NCBI GenBank assembly: GCA_024636835.1
Contig: JAGXGH010000077.1
Coordinates: forward strand, 1 to 49,212
Direction: 5' to 3'
Length of the DNA stretch: 49,212 bases
Origin: Verrucomicrobiales bacterium
GTDB taxonomy: Bacteria; Verrucomicrobiota; Verrucomicrobiia; Verrucomicrobiales; SLCJ01
The notes below the pieces were generated by a model. The model was not told the DNA's origin, did not search any database, and saw only the letters and a list, made by a program, of their open reading frames with translations. Positions 16,438 to 24,162 of the stretch are shown piece by piece (position 1 is the stretch's first letter; each line of letters begins with the position of its first letter). The position numbers and the translations under genes are program-made.

Positions 16438-16811
16438 ACGAGAATCCATTTTCCACCAGCCCCACACCAGCCACTCCTTCCTTAGAAGAGGCAGCAAGTG
16501 ATCTCCGTAGCGCAGTAAGCGATTTCGCAAGCGCCACCAGCGAGAAAGCAACAGCAGTCAAGAACCGCGCTGTCGAAACCGCAGAGGCACTGAGGGCCAC
16601 CGCGACTGACAAAGCCGAACATTACAAAACTGTGGCAACTGAAAAGGCACACATTGCAACGGAATCCGCACAGCAGCGCTATGACGATGCCCAAGGGAAA
16701 GCCAAGGAATTCCAGGCAACCGCAGAAGATTACATCCGTCAGAATCCAGCCAAAACAATTCTCGGAGCACTTGGAGTCGGCTTCCTCATCGGCCTCATCA
16801 CCCGCAAATAA
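16434..16811 (+). CDS. YqjD/ElaB-like (DUF883) membrane-anchored protein
   Basis: A 125-residue protein made of a long Ala/Glu-rich amphipathic helix, probably coiled coil (about residues 15-95), and a C-terminal transmembrane segment preceded by the family hallmark YIRQNPAKTILGALGVGFLIG. YqjD and ElaB of Escherichia coli are stress-induced, inner-membrane, ribosome-associated proteins. It overlaps the DJ-1 gene by four bases and heads a yqjD-yqjE-yqjK-like series, the order also known in enterobacteria. Confidence 0.88.
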   Translation: MNENPFSTSPTPATPSLEEAASDLRSAVSDFASATSEKATAVKNRAVETAEALRATATDKAEHYKTVATEKAHIATESAQQRYDDAQGKAKEFQATAEDYIRQNPAKTILGALGVGFLIGLITRK

Positions 16812-16855
16812 TCGCACGCGATTGCTGCCAGGGACCACCTCCAAACTTCAAGGTA

Positions 16856-16890
16856 GGAGGCAAATTTCAGCCTCCGCCCTCTCTTTTTTT
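16856..16890 (+). terminator. Possible terminator or attenuator after the yqjD-like gene
   Basis: A GGAGGC/GCCTCC stem with an 8-nt loop (16856-16875) is followed by a pyrimidine stretch that ends in seven T residues (16884-16890). The T run is 8 nt from the stem, a little far for a strong intrinsic terminator. It lies between yqjD-like and yqjE-like genes and may reduce read-through. Confidence 0.4.
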
Positions 16891-16910
16891 AGCCCATAGA
16901 ATTGAACTGA

Positions 16911-17342
16911 ATGACTATCCAAACTGAAGGGACTGAAAGCGTTGCCGATCCCGTGGTTTCTCCTGGGGAAACCACGGGGAACAGCCGGGGGCTTGGCACC
17001 TCGATTGGCAAGTTGATCTCCACGAAGCTGAAGATCCTGGCCATCGAATCGAAGGTCGCCACATGGGGAATTTTGCGAGTCGTCGTGCTCATTGCGACCG
17101 CCGTCGTGCTGCTTCTCTTCACTTGGGTGCTCCTCATGGCGGGACTGATCGGAATCCTGGTAGAACAAACCGGGCTGACCTGGTTCTACGCCGCGTTCGT
17201 CATCGCAGGCGTCCATTTCATCGTGGCGATTATCCTGGCGCTCGTCGCGAAATCGACCCCGCCCGATCTCTTCGAACACACCGCAGCAGAATTTAAAAAA
17301 GACAGAGAATGGCTATATCAATTGAAAAACAACAAGAGCTGA
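16911..17342 (+). CDS. YqjE-like phage-holin-superfamily membrane protein
   Basis: A 143-residue protein with two strong transmembrane helices, at about residues 55-85 (ILRVVVLIATAVVLLLFTWV) and 97-120 (WFYAAFVIAGVHFIVAIILA). A short cytoplasmic tail ends in EFKKDREWLYQL, as in YqjE proteins. It follows the yqjD-like gene by 100 bp and overlaps the yqjK-like gene by 34 bp. The start region contains a 10-bp hairpin (16951-16977). Confidence 0.82.
   Translation: MTIQTEGTESVADPVVSPGETTGNSRGLGTSIGKLISTKLKILAIESKVATWGILRVVVLIATAVVLLLFTWVLLMAGLIGILVEQTGLTWFYAAFVIAGVHFIVAIILALVAKSTPPDLFEHTAAEFKKDREWLYQLKNNKS
16951..16977 (+). other. 10-bp hairpin inside the yqjE-like coding start
   Basis: The arms CCGTGGTTTC and GAAACCACGG surround a 7-nt loop. 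They lie 40 bp inside the yqjE-like frame, over codons of a weakly conserved N-terminal stretch. In mRNA this could slow early elongation. It is the strongest short hairpin noticed within any coding start here. Confidence 0.45.
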
Positions 17343-17668
17343 GCCGTCTGATCGAGCAAGCCTCGCAGGCACGCACCCAGATCTCGAGCAGCTGTGCGCA
17401 GCTGCACGAGAAGCTCGACTTCGTCGGGCGGGCCAAGACTTCTGTAAGTGAAGAGCCCATGAAATGGATCGGCGGATCGGCTGCTGTCGGCTTGGCGACA
17501 AGCTTTCTTTTCCGCCCGAGGAAGAGGCACAAGGAAATGGCGATACTTGCCGCAATTCCACGGATCAGAGGACTGATTTGGAAGCTGCTCGTGCTTGTCA
17601 CCAAGCTCATCAAGCCAGCCGCAAAAATCTACGCGACCAAACTCTTCAAAGACCATGTCCACCGTTAG
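17309..17668 (+). CDS. YqjK-like small protein
   Basis: A 119-residue protein. The N-terminal helix (IEKQQELSRLIEQASQARTQI) is followed by a hydrophobic Gly-rich segment (WIGGSAAVGLATSFLF) and a basic, amphipathic C-terminus. Position and general form match the third member of yqjD-yqjE-yqjK sets, though sequence conservation in this family is low. It overlaps the yqjE-like gene by 34 bp, which argues for coupled translation. Confidence 0.65.
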   Translation: MAISIEKQQELSRLIEQASQARTQISSSCAQLHEKLDFVGRAKTSVSEEPMKWIGGSAAVGLATSFLFRPRKRHKEMAILAAIPRIRGLIWKLLVLVTKLIKPAAKIYATKLFKDHVHR

Positions 17669-17766
17669 CTGCACCGTGGTTCAACTCCCCGGTCCCGCCA
17701 ATGACGCAACCCATGAAAAGCAATTTCCTAGCAATGATCACGCTTCTATCCGTCCTGCTGACAAAA

Positions 17767-17783
17767 GTAGGGTTTCACCCACC
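17767..17783. promoter_or_regulatory. GGGT/ACCC-type dyad, copy c
   Basis: GTAGGGTTTCACCCACC, 73 bp before the CAP-family start codon. The 14-base core is identical to copy g (35351) and differs by one base from the matching part of copy b. The rest of 17669-17856 shows no gene. Confidence 0.6.
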
Positions 17784-17856
17784 TGCCGTTCTCCAGATGA
17801 ATTGATATCCTTCCTCGCCATCAAACGATGACAAAAGACAAAAACAATCTGACAAA

Positions 17857-18618
17857 ATGAATATTTCACTCTATTTCTTGCTGTCCATCGCAACGATGGC
17901 GATGGCGAGTGGACAAGATGCACAACCGGCTTCGACGGTGGATGAAGACGCGGGAGCGGACGTGCAATCGACGAGTATGATTGCAGCCGTTCAGCGAGAG
18001 ATCGTCGATCAAACCAACGAGTTTCGTAAGTCGAATCAGTTGGACGCCGTGCAGCGTGATGAACACTTGATGCAAGCCGCTAAAAAATTTGCAGAGTTCA
18101 TGGCGCGAACGGGTAAGTACGGCCACCGAGCAAACGGCATGACACCTGCCCAGCGTGCGGAGGCGGCGGGCTATGACTACTGCGTCGTCCGTGAGAACAT
18201 CGCTTCCCGAACGAACACCGGCGACGTCACCGCCGACAGCCTGATCGAGGTATTTGTCCAGGGTTGGATCGACTCCCCACCGCATCGTGAAAACATGCTC
18301 GCCGACTATATCACTCACACGGGTGTGGCAGTCGCGACAACGGATGGCGCCACTTACTACGCGGTCCAAATGTTTGGACGGCCCAACTCGGCGTCGTTTC
18401 GATTGAAGCTAACCAATGATTCAGACGAAACCCAAACAATCGTCTTTGAAGCCAATGACCAGAAAGAAGAAGTTGAGTTGCTGCCAAGGATGATTCTTAC
18501 GATGACAAAGTGCATTCCGACAAAAGTCTCGTTAGCCGGTAGCAACAAATTCAAAAAAATAAGGTCCAATGCAATGCTCAGCGTGACGATCGATGGACTG
18601 GTGGATGCTGACCAATAA
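17857..18618 (+). CDS. CAP/SCP (PR-1) domain secreted protein
   Basis: A 253-residue protein with a signal peptide (MNISLYFLLSIATMAMASG). The CAP domain at about residues 45-175 carries the expected motifs: VDQTNEFRKSNQLDAV, KYGHRANGM, VVRENIAS and WIDSPPHRENML, including the His and Glu residues of the CAP cavity. The C-terminal ~75 residues form an extra beta-rich tail (FRLKLTNDSDETQTIVFEA). Bacterial CAP proteins are secreted or envelope proteins without a settled role. A dyad 73 bp upstream places it in the putative stress regulon. Confidence 0.88.
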   Translation: MNISLYFLLSIATMAMASGQDAQPASTVDEDAGADVQSTSMIAAVQREIVDQTNEFRKSNQLDAVQRDEHLMQAAKKFAEFMARTGKYGHRANGMTPAQRAEAAGYDYCVVRENIASRTNTGDVTADSLIEVFVQGWIDSPPHRENMLADYITHTGVAVATTDGATYYAVQMFGRPNSASFRLKLTNDSDETQTIVFEANDQKEEVELLPRMILTMTKCIPTKVSLAGSNKFKKIRSNAMLSVTIDGLVDADQ

Positions 18619-18721
18619 CGGTAAACATTTCCTCCTCAGGCTCTCCGACCGAAACACCCCCGATGGCGTAACCATCGAAATCGAGATTGCCCTTAAACTG
18701 GCCAACAAAAATGAACTTTAA
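18605..18721 (+). CDS. Possible 38-residue ORF, unrecognised
   Basis: A short frame starting inside the end of the CAP gene and stopping 3 bp before the DUF2254-like remnant. It reads as a basic head followed by FLLRLSDRNTPDGVTIEIEI and a Lys/Asn tail. It resembles the C-terminal strand-helix of a larger protein more than a complete one. It may be the tail of a gene whose 5' end is gone, like the other scraps in this stretch. Confidence 0.25.
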   Translation: MLTNNGKHFLLRLSDRNTPDGVTIEIEIALKLANKNEL

Positions 18722-18724
18722 TCC

Positions 18725-18872
18725 ATGAACAAACTCAAACAGCTCTGGAGCACCCTGCGGGGCAGTTTTGGGTTTGTGCCCTCGCTCATTGTAGCGGGGA
18801 GCCTTGCGGTGCATTGGCCTTAATTCAAGTAGACAGCACCGGAGGCCAGGAGTGGATGTCCAACTGGCCGCG
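18725..18872 (+). pseudogene. 5' remnant of a DUF2254 gene
   Basis: The ATG at 18725 opens MNKLKQLWSTLRGSFGFVPS, which matches the start of the intact DUF2254 protein at 26765 (MNKIRRLWTKLRTSFWFVPS). After about 27 codons the frame shifts by one. The continuing homology is found in another frame (ALIQVDSTGGQEWMSNWPR against MELIEIDSSGSHEWLHRWPR). It is then cut off and joined to the MDR fragment at 18875. Confidence 0.8.
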
Positions 18873-18874
18873 TC

Positions 18875-18959
18875 GGAGCAAGCCCCTACCGCCTTCATCG
18901 ATATGTTGAATGGAAAAAATTTCGGCAAATGCGTCATCCGCGTCGGCCCTTCAAACTAA
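18875..18959 (+). pseudogene. 3' fragment of the MDR oxidoreductase gene
   Basis: Collinear, without gaps, with 15633-15717, the end of the intact MDR gene, including its TAA stop and the following GCAAAC. Only a handful of substitutions separate the two. There is no start or upstream part, so it is a dead duplicate. Confidence 0.9.
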
Positions 18960-18965
18960 GCAAAC

Positions 18966-19157
18966 ACCGAGGAAGAAGGCGTTGGACTCACGGAAATCGT
19001 CCCGTTTCTTGTTGAGGACATGCTCAAAGCTAATGGCGGCCTCTATGAAAAAGGCCCGGATTGGGGTTCTTATGTGGTTCTCGATGGCAAGCTCGTTACC
19101 GGACAAAACCCCGCATCCTCAGAAGCTGCCGCCAAGGAGTTGCTGAAACTTCTTTAG
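18966..19157 (+). pseudogene. 3' fragment of the DJ-1/PfpI gene
   Basis: Collinear with 16219-16410 at a constant offset of 2747 bases, at high identity, ending at its own TAG. It begins in the middle of the DJ-1 gene and is fused directly to the MDR fragment, so about 495 bp of the original order (15724-16218) is missing. From 19158 to 19260 nothing is recognised. Confidence 0.9.
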
Positions 19158-19260
19158 AGTGCTGCGACAAAGATCTGACCCGAATCATCACCGATCGATC
19201 TCGGCAGGATCGAACTCCAATTCGGTCGAATCAGAGCAGCGATTGCCGTAGGCCCCATCC

Positions 19261-19947
19261 TCACTGCTGGTCAGAAAAACGGTCGATCTCCTTCAGGCGT
19301 CCGAAGACGACCAGGTGGTCGTGTTTCTGCAATTTGAAGGTTGGGTCGGGTGTGCCCATCACAGTGTAAGCGGCTTCGCTGCCGCTAGAGCGGGGGTCAA
19401 CAGCGACAGGACGGCGCACGGTGACGACGTTGAGGCCGAAGCGATGTCGCAGGTCGGCCTCGGCGAGGGTCTGGCCGTCAAGGGCGGCGGGCATTTCGAT
19501 CTCGACGATGCCGTGGTCGGCATCGATGCCGAAGTAGCGGTGCACGGCATCATTGGTGAGTTGCCGCGAGAAGTAACCGGCAGCGAGGCTTTCGGCCCGG
19601 ATCTTGCCAGTGATCTTCATGAGCCCAAGCAAGTGCTCATGGACGTCGTTGATAACACGGGTGTAGACGCGTTGGACGCCGAGATCCTGACAGTGGGCGG
19701 TGATCATGAGACTGGCTTCGAATCCCTCGCCAATGGCGACTACGGCGGTGTCCATATCGCCGACGCCGAGCTGGGCGAGCGCTTCCGCGTCGGTGCCATC
19801 GGCCTGGGCGGCCATGGCGACCACGTCTTTGATTTCGCGGATGTGGTTCTCGTTGGTGTCGATGGCGAGGACTTCATGTCCGGAGGCGGCCAGTTCGTGG
19901 GCGAGGGCGGATCCGAAGTAACCTAGTCCGATGATGGCGAATTTCAT
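19261..19947 (-). CDS. ktrA: KtrA/TrkA-type K+ uptake regulator (RCK protein)
   Basis: A 228-residue cytosolic subunit. The N-terminal RCK Rossmann domain has AIIGLGYFGSALAHELAASG and an acidic VLAIDTNENHI strand end, as in NAD(H)/ATP-binding KtrA. A C-terminal RCK_C domain covers about residues 140-220. It gates the partner channel protein encoded immediately upstream. The gap to that gene is 39 bp, consistent with one operon. Confidence 0.93.
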   Translation of the reverse strand: MKFAIIGLGYFGSALAHELAASGHEVLAIDTNENHIREIKDVVAMAAQADGTDAEALAQLGVGDMDTAVVAIGEGFEASLMITAHCQDLGVQRVYTRVINDVHEHLLGLMKITGKIRAESLAAGYFSRQLTNDAVHRYFGIDADHGIVEIEMPAALDGQTLAEADLRHRFGLNVVTVRRPVAVDPRSSGSEAAYTVMGTPDPTFKLQKHDHLVVFGRLKEIDRFSDQQ

Positions 19948-19986
19948 GGTTGGGATGGGGGTGAAGGGTTGGCGGTGGAAGGGTTC

Positions 19987-21774
19987 TTAGTTGAGCGGGA
20001 GGCGGGCGTCGGGCAGGTCGTAGCGACGCGGTGCGGTGCGACCAGCGAGGGTGAGCACCAGCATGAGCAGGCCGACACGGCCGGCGAACATGCTGAGGAT
20101 GATGATGCATTTCGAGAGAGGAGCCAAGTCTGCGGTGATCCCGCGGGACAGGCCCACGGTTCCGAAGGCGCTGAAGCACTCGAAGATGATATCCACGGGG
20201 TTCATCGCGGGATTGTCCCAACTGATGATCAGGATGGTCAGGGAGACCCACAGGGCGGAGAGCACGATGGTGGCAGTGCACCGATCGACCACGTCGCGGG
20301 CGATGCGGCGGTTGCCGATATGGAGGCTCGGGTGTCCGCGGACGAGCCGGACGAGTTCACCGATGGCGATGGCGAAGGTGGTGGTTTTCACGCCACCGGC
20401 CGTGCCGCCGGGACTGCCGCCGATGAACATAAGGGCGCAGATCAGCACCACGGTGTCGAAGCCGTAGGCACTGAAGTCGGTGATATTGAATCCGGCGGTG
20501 CGGGCGGTGACGGAGTTGAAGGCTGCCTCCCAGAGGCGGTCTCCGGTGAAAGACCAGTGCTCGGTGATGAAGATAATCCCCGCGCCCAGGATGAGCAACG
20601 TGATGGTCATGACGAGGGTGAGTCGCGTGTGCAACTGGAAGGGAAGACTCTGGTGCCAGCGGGCGAGACGGCGGGATCGGGGAAAGTTACGGCGGAGCAG
20701 GCCGGTGGGGCCGCGCAGAAACAGGCCCGGTAGATTGTGAAGCACGGCGAAGCCGAGCCCACCGGCGATGATGAGCACCATGATGATCGCCTGGACGGGG
20801 CGGTTCATCGCGGCGCCGGGATCGGCGAGGCCGTCACTAAAGGTGGAGAAGCCCGCATTGCAGAAGGCGGACACCGCGTGGAAGATGCTGTCCCAGAGCA
20901 ACCGCCCCTCCCGAGGTGCCTGCATGGACCAGTTTTGATAGAGAAGCGCGGCCCCCACTGCCTCGACGGCGAGCGTGAGAATGACGATTTTTCCGATAAA
21001 GTTGCCAACGGAGCCGAGGTTTTCCTCGCTGAACAGCTCTCCGAGCCGGGCCTGGTCGCGTAGGGTGAAGCCCTGCCCGGTGATTAGAGCCATGAAATAC
21101 GTGAGCGTCATGATGCCGAGTCCTCCGATCTGGATGAGGGCGAGGATGATGAACTGCCCCTCCTGCGTGAAGGCCGTCTCCGTGTCCACCACGATCAGCC
21201 CGGTGACGCAGATGGCACTAGTGCTGGTAAAAAAGGCATCGAGCCAGGAGAGGCCATCCACGGTGGCATTCGGCGTCTTGAGCATCAACGTCCCGCCGAG
21301 AATGGCGAGAAAAAAGCTGAGCACAAAGAGGCTACCGGGTCGTGCTTGCTGGAAGAAACGGGAGCGGGTCAGGCGCAGCAGCCGCAGGCTGAATGGGATG
21401 ACCAAGGTCACCTGGATCACGATCAGGGCGAACAGAGCGGCGGCCCGTGGTGAGGCGAGATCGCCGAACCATTCCCGGAGCGGGCGTTCCAGACCGAAGC
21501 GACCCACCGCGAGGAGGACGAGGGCACCGAGGATTAGGCCGCGCCGGATCGGCGATTGCCGCTTGTCTTTCCAGGCCAGCCCGGTTTCGGACAGCAGGGC
21601 GAGCAGCACCAGCCCCCAGGTGAGCCATTCCGAGACTCGGGCGCCTGCCGGACTCACCGGCCAGCCGAGTTCCCAGACAAGCAAGGCGAGAGCCACAGTG
21701 CCGCTCACGGCCTGCAGAACCAGGAGGGCGGTAACTGCGGCGGGTCTCGGGCTGGTGTGGACGGGAAGTGGCAT
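19987..21774 (-). CDS. ktrB: KtrB/TrkH-type K+ transporter membrane subunit
   Basis: A 595-residue membrane protein. It has an N-terminal extension of several helices (about 1-140) and then the four pore repeats. Selectivity-filter-like segments are visible as SAICVTGLIVVDT, VSAFCNAGFSTFSDGL, VTARTAGFNITDF and FSAFGTVGLSRGIT. With the following RCK protein it forms a Na+- or H+-coupled K+ uptake system for osmotic and pH stress. GC appears higher here than in the flanking stress genes, by eye; this has not been measured. Confidence 0.93.
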   Translation of the reverse strand: MPLPVHTSPRPAAVTALLVLQAVSGTVALALLVWELGWPVSPAGARVSEWLTWGLVLLALLSETGLAWKDKRQSPIRRGLILGALVLLAVGRFGLERPLREWFGDLASPRAAALFALIVIQVTLVIPFSLRLLRLTRSRFFQQARPGSLFVLSFFLAILGGTLMLKTPNATVDGLSWLDAFFTSTSAICVTGLIVVDTETAFTQEGQFIILALIQIGGLGIMTLTYFMALITGQGFTLRDQARLGELFSEENLGSVGNFIGKIVILTLAVEAVGAALLYQNWSMQAPREGRLLWDSIFHAVSAFCNAGFSTFSDGLADPGAAMNRPVQAIIMVLIIAGGLGFAVLHNLPGLFLRGPTGLLRRNFPRSRRLARWHQSLPFQLHTRLTLVMTITLLILGAGIIFITEHWSFTGDRLWEAAFNSVTARTAGFNITDFSAYGFDTVVLICALMFIGGSPGGTAGGVKTTTFAIAIGELVRLVRGHPSLHIGNRRIARDVVDRCTATIVLSALWVSLTILIISWDNPAMNPVDIIFECFSAFGTVGLSRGITADLAPLSKCIIILSMFAGRVGLLMLVLTLAGRTAPRRYDLPDARLPLN

Positions 21775-22013
21775 CTACAAATGGCGTAAGCCCTCGATAC
21801 AGCTTTTTCAACCGGCGTGCAAGGCGCAGTCCACCGGCTCACAATGTCGTATTTACAGAGATTGGCGCCAGTCTACTGAAATTGACGACAGTCGGCAGCA
21901 GGATCAAATTCCCTCACGTTTCCTCAGATGATTGGGAACCTTTTTAAAAGTTGAATCATCGGCAGATCGCTTGATTTTCACCCGCGTCGTTTCGAAGGAG
22001 TAACCGGCTTCTC

Positions 22014-22085
22014 ATGGATACACTACCCGACTGGATCGCAGTTATCATTCTCGGCAGAGATGGATGGCTGGCTCAAGTCTGGTAA
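22014..22085 (+). pseudogene. Truncated gene start fused to an MDR fragment
   Basis: An ATG with GGAG about 17 bp upstream opens MDTLPDWIAVIILG and then runs straight into the MDR fragment and a TAA. The 14 residues resemble the N-terminus of an inner-membrane protein. UppP/BacA-type undecaprenyl diphosphatases often start this way, but this is too short to be sure. The join falls in a stretch (ATTCTC..CAGAGATGG) also present in the intact MDR gene, which suggests a microhomology-driven fusion. From 21775 to 22013 nothing else is recognised. Confidence 0.4.
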
Positions 22086-22203
22086 ACTCCACTACCGCGA
22101 AGATATCGTCGATGGATTGGAGCAAGCTCCTGCCGCCTTCATCGACATGTTGAATGGAAACAATTTCGGCAAATGCGTCATTCGCGTTGGCCCTTCAAAC
22201 TAA
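22047..22203 (+). pseudogene. Second 3' fragment of the MDR oxidoreductase gene
   Basis: Collinear without gaps with 15561-15717, ending in the same TAA. It is followed by GCAAGCTCAAACACCGAGG and a poorly conserved echo of the DJ-1 region (about 22217-22250). The scrap at 18875-19157 has the same MDR-stop to ACCGAGGAAGA junction, so both derive from one deleted ancestor. Confidence 0.88.
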
Positions 22204-22330
22204 GCAAGCTCAAACACCGAGGAAGATTCGGTTGGACTTACGAAGATGATGAAAAAGATTGGATAAAGTTCCTTCATTCTGATTTCCGAACTGGTCTCGG
22301 ATTTTCTAAAATAGTATGTATCGTTAGGTC

Positions 22331-23590
22331 ATGTCCGAGGGGAAAAGTAAACTCAGTTTCCAAGCGACCTGGTCGATGGCGGTCGGAGGAATGGTCGGTG
22401 GTGGTATATTTTCCACCCTCGGTGTCGTCATTGGCATCGCGGGCCAATGGGCGTGGTTGAGCTTTCTTCTCGCGGGTCTGGTCGCCCTCGCATCCGGCTA
22501 TTCCTACTCGAAGCTCGCGGATAAATACGGCGAAGGGGGAGGGGCTTTCACCTTCCTGCGAAAGATCCACAAGGATGGCTTTGCCGGCAGTCTGTCGTGG
22601 GTTCTCATCCTCGGTTATATCCTAACAAATTCGGTTTACGCCTATACCTTTGGCACATACCTTGCCCACGTTTTTGATTTCGGATCATGGTTCCCCCGCG
22701 CCGCCGCGCTATCCATTCTTGGGCTATTCGTTGGCTTGAATCTCAAAGGTGTCGGCGAATCCAGTGGCGCGGAAATTTTTCTGGTCTGGTTCAAGCTCAT
22801 CGTTCTGATCGGGCTCGCGTGTTTCGGCCTTTTTCAATGGAACCCAGGCCAACTCTCCGCGGGAATCCCGGACGCAGGAATCTCCGCCGCTATCTTCGGT
22901 GCCGCCGCTGTCTTCATGGCCTACGAGGGCTTCCAGCTGCTGGCATACGATTACGATGATATCGACAACCCGAAGAAAAACCTCCCCCGCGCCCTGATCG
23001 CCGCAATCCTCGGAGTTATCGTCGTCTACATCGTAGTGGCGCTTGGAGTTGCCATGCTGATCGGTGCCGGAAATGTCGTGGCGAACGACGAGGTCTCGCT
23101 CGCTATCGCGGGGAAACAAGCGCTTGGAACGACTGGTTTGGTCATTGTCACGATCGCGGCCGCGTTCTCTACCGGCTCGGCCATCAACTCAACCCTCTTC
23201 GCCACTGCCCGACTTGGTAAAATCGTGGCCGATCACGATGAACTTCCGAAATCGCTCGCTCACACAAACGACAATGGCATCCCTAATCGCGCCGTCATCG
23301 GGCTTGGAATTTGCTCAGCGGTCTTCGCCGTTTTCGGAAACCTTTCCTCCCTTGTCGAAGCTGCCAGCCTGACTTTTCTTTTCACCTTCGCCACCGTCAA
23401 CTTTCTCGCTTGGAAAGAAAAAGCCGGACATCGTTTCCTGACTGGCACGGGTGCAATCATGGCAGCTGCCGCGACCATCTCTCTAACGGTCCGCCTCGTC
23501 GAAAAGCAACCGTGGTCTCTCGCCGCTATTGCAGGCACCACCTTGATCGCGGTTTTCCTTCGTCCCTATATCATCAGAAAAACGAAATGA
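22331..23590 (+). CDS. APC-superfamily amino acid permease
   Basis: A 419-residue transporter with about 12 transmembrane helices. TM1 contains the APC-type unwound motif AVGGMVGGGIFSTLG, and TM6 has AVFMAYEGFQLLAYDYDD. The family moves amino acids or polyamines, usually with protons. The substrate cannot be told from the sequence. It may serve acid or osmotic stress, as does much of this region (inference from neighbours). Confidence 0.9.
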   Translation: MSEGKSKLSFQATWSMAVGGMVGGGIFSTLGVVIGIAGQWAWLSFLLAGLVALASGYSYSKLADKYGEGGGAFTFLRKIHKDGFAGSLSWVLILGYILTNSVYAYTFGTYLAHVFDFGSWFPRAAALSILGLFVGLNLKGVGESSGAEIFLVWFKLIVLIGLACFGLFQWNPGQLSAGIPDAGISAAIFGAAAVFMAYEGFQLLAYDYDDIDNPKKNLPRALIAAILGVIVVYIVVALGVAMLIGAGNVVANDEVSLAIAGKQALGTTGLVIVTIAAAFSTGSAINSTLFATARLGKIVADHDELPKSLAHTNDNGIPNRAVIGLGICSAVFAVFGNLSSLVEAASLTFLFTFATVNFLAWKEKAGHRFLTGTGAIMAAAATISLTVRLVEKQPWSLAAIAGTTLIAVFLRPYIIRKTK

Positions 23591-23736
23591 ATCTCCTTGG
23601 TGTTCTCATGTTGGGGTCACGTCTGAATGACACTGTTTTAAGAGCGCCATCGGCGCGATTTCCTCAAGGAGCGCGGCCCGTCTCGGCCGTTTGAGCGGGT
23701 TTCGCGGTTCTCTAACAAAAGGGATTTCCTAGCAGC

Positions 23737-23754
23737 ATGGGGTGTAGACCCCAT
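23737..23754. promoter_or_regulatory. GGGT/ACCC-type dyad, copy d
   Basis: ATGGGGT-GTAG-ACCCCAT, a perfect 7-bp dyad 33 bp before the DUF3309-like start. It is preceded by AGCAGC, as is copy e 270 bp downstream, so these two sites share about 10 bases of flank as well. 23591-23730 holds no gene. Confidence 0.65.
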
Positions 23755-23787
23755 AGGAAACAGGCGGCGGAATGATATCTTCAATGT

Positions 23788-23946
23788 ATGAACCTAATAA
23801 TACTATTGATTGTCTTGTTTCTCGTTTTCGGCGGTGGAGGCTTTTACTTTGGAGGTCCAGTAATCGGCGGTAGCACCCTTGGTTTGATTTTGCTGATCTG
23901 CCTCGTCATTTATTTTATGGGAGGATTTCGCGGCTCAAAAACTTAA
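23788..23946 (+). CDS. DUF3309-like 52-residue membrane peptide
   Basis: A small protein: a hydrophobic first half (MNLIILLIVLFLVFGGGGFY), a Gly-rich middle (GGPVIGGSTLG), a second hydrophobic stretch (LILLICLVIYFMGG) and a short basic tail. This two-helix, Gly-rich layout matches the DUF3309 family of tiny membrane proteins. A decayed copy of its last 18 codons is at 29542-29598, which supports it being a real gene. The dyad just upstream fits stress control. Confidence 0.75.
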   Translation: MNLIILLIVLFLVFGGGGFYFGGPVIGGSTLGLILLICLVIYFMGGFRGSKT

Positions 23947-24011
23947 CAAATTTTTCAGCCTGGGGTATGCCAGCAAGTCGGCGGGTGACCTGCCGCTTCT
24001 CAGCAGCATGG

Positions 24012-24026
24012 TGGGGTTTCACCCCA
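24012..24026. promoter_or_regulatory. GGGT/ACCC-type dyad, copy e
   Basis: TGGGGT-TTC-ACCCCA, a perfect 6-bp dyad 136 bp before the PRC-barrel start, with the AGCAGCATGG flank also seen at copy d. Confidence 0.65.
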
Positions 24027-24076
24027 TAGCGGGGATGCGCCCGATGCAGCAAAGTTAAGTATAGATCTTCGTGCCG

Positions 24077-24114
24077 ATAACGACCTAGGCGTTATTTCAT
24101 AGACCGCTTCGGTC
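24077..24114. promoter_or_regulatory. Two further dyads upstream of the PRC-barrel gene
   Basis: ATAACG-ACCTAGG-CGTTAT (24077-24095) is a near-perfect 19-bp palindrome. GACCG-CTT-CGGTC (24102-24114) follows it. With copy e this leader carries three symmetric elements in about 100 bp, more than any other in the window. Confidence 0.4.
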
Positions 24115-24162
24115 GGACGCTGGCAGCGAACAAAAACGAAACAGAAACAGGAAAGAACTATC

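Noticed and set aside
17701..17730. Similarity between ATGACGCAACCCATGAAAAGC here and the CheB-like start at 29676
   Set aside because: Only about 20 bases agree, the order relative to the dyad is reversed, and the ORF here ends after 34 codons; likely chance.
19315..21931. Several plus-strand open frames of 200-320 codons
   Set aside because: They lie opposite ktrA and ktrB, are rich in Arg/Gly/Pro and low in hydrophobic patterning, and overlap each other.
23591..23736. GC-rich inverted repeats after the permease as an intrinsic terminator
   Set aside because: The stems are short and not followed by a T run.
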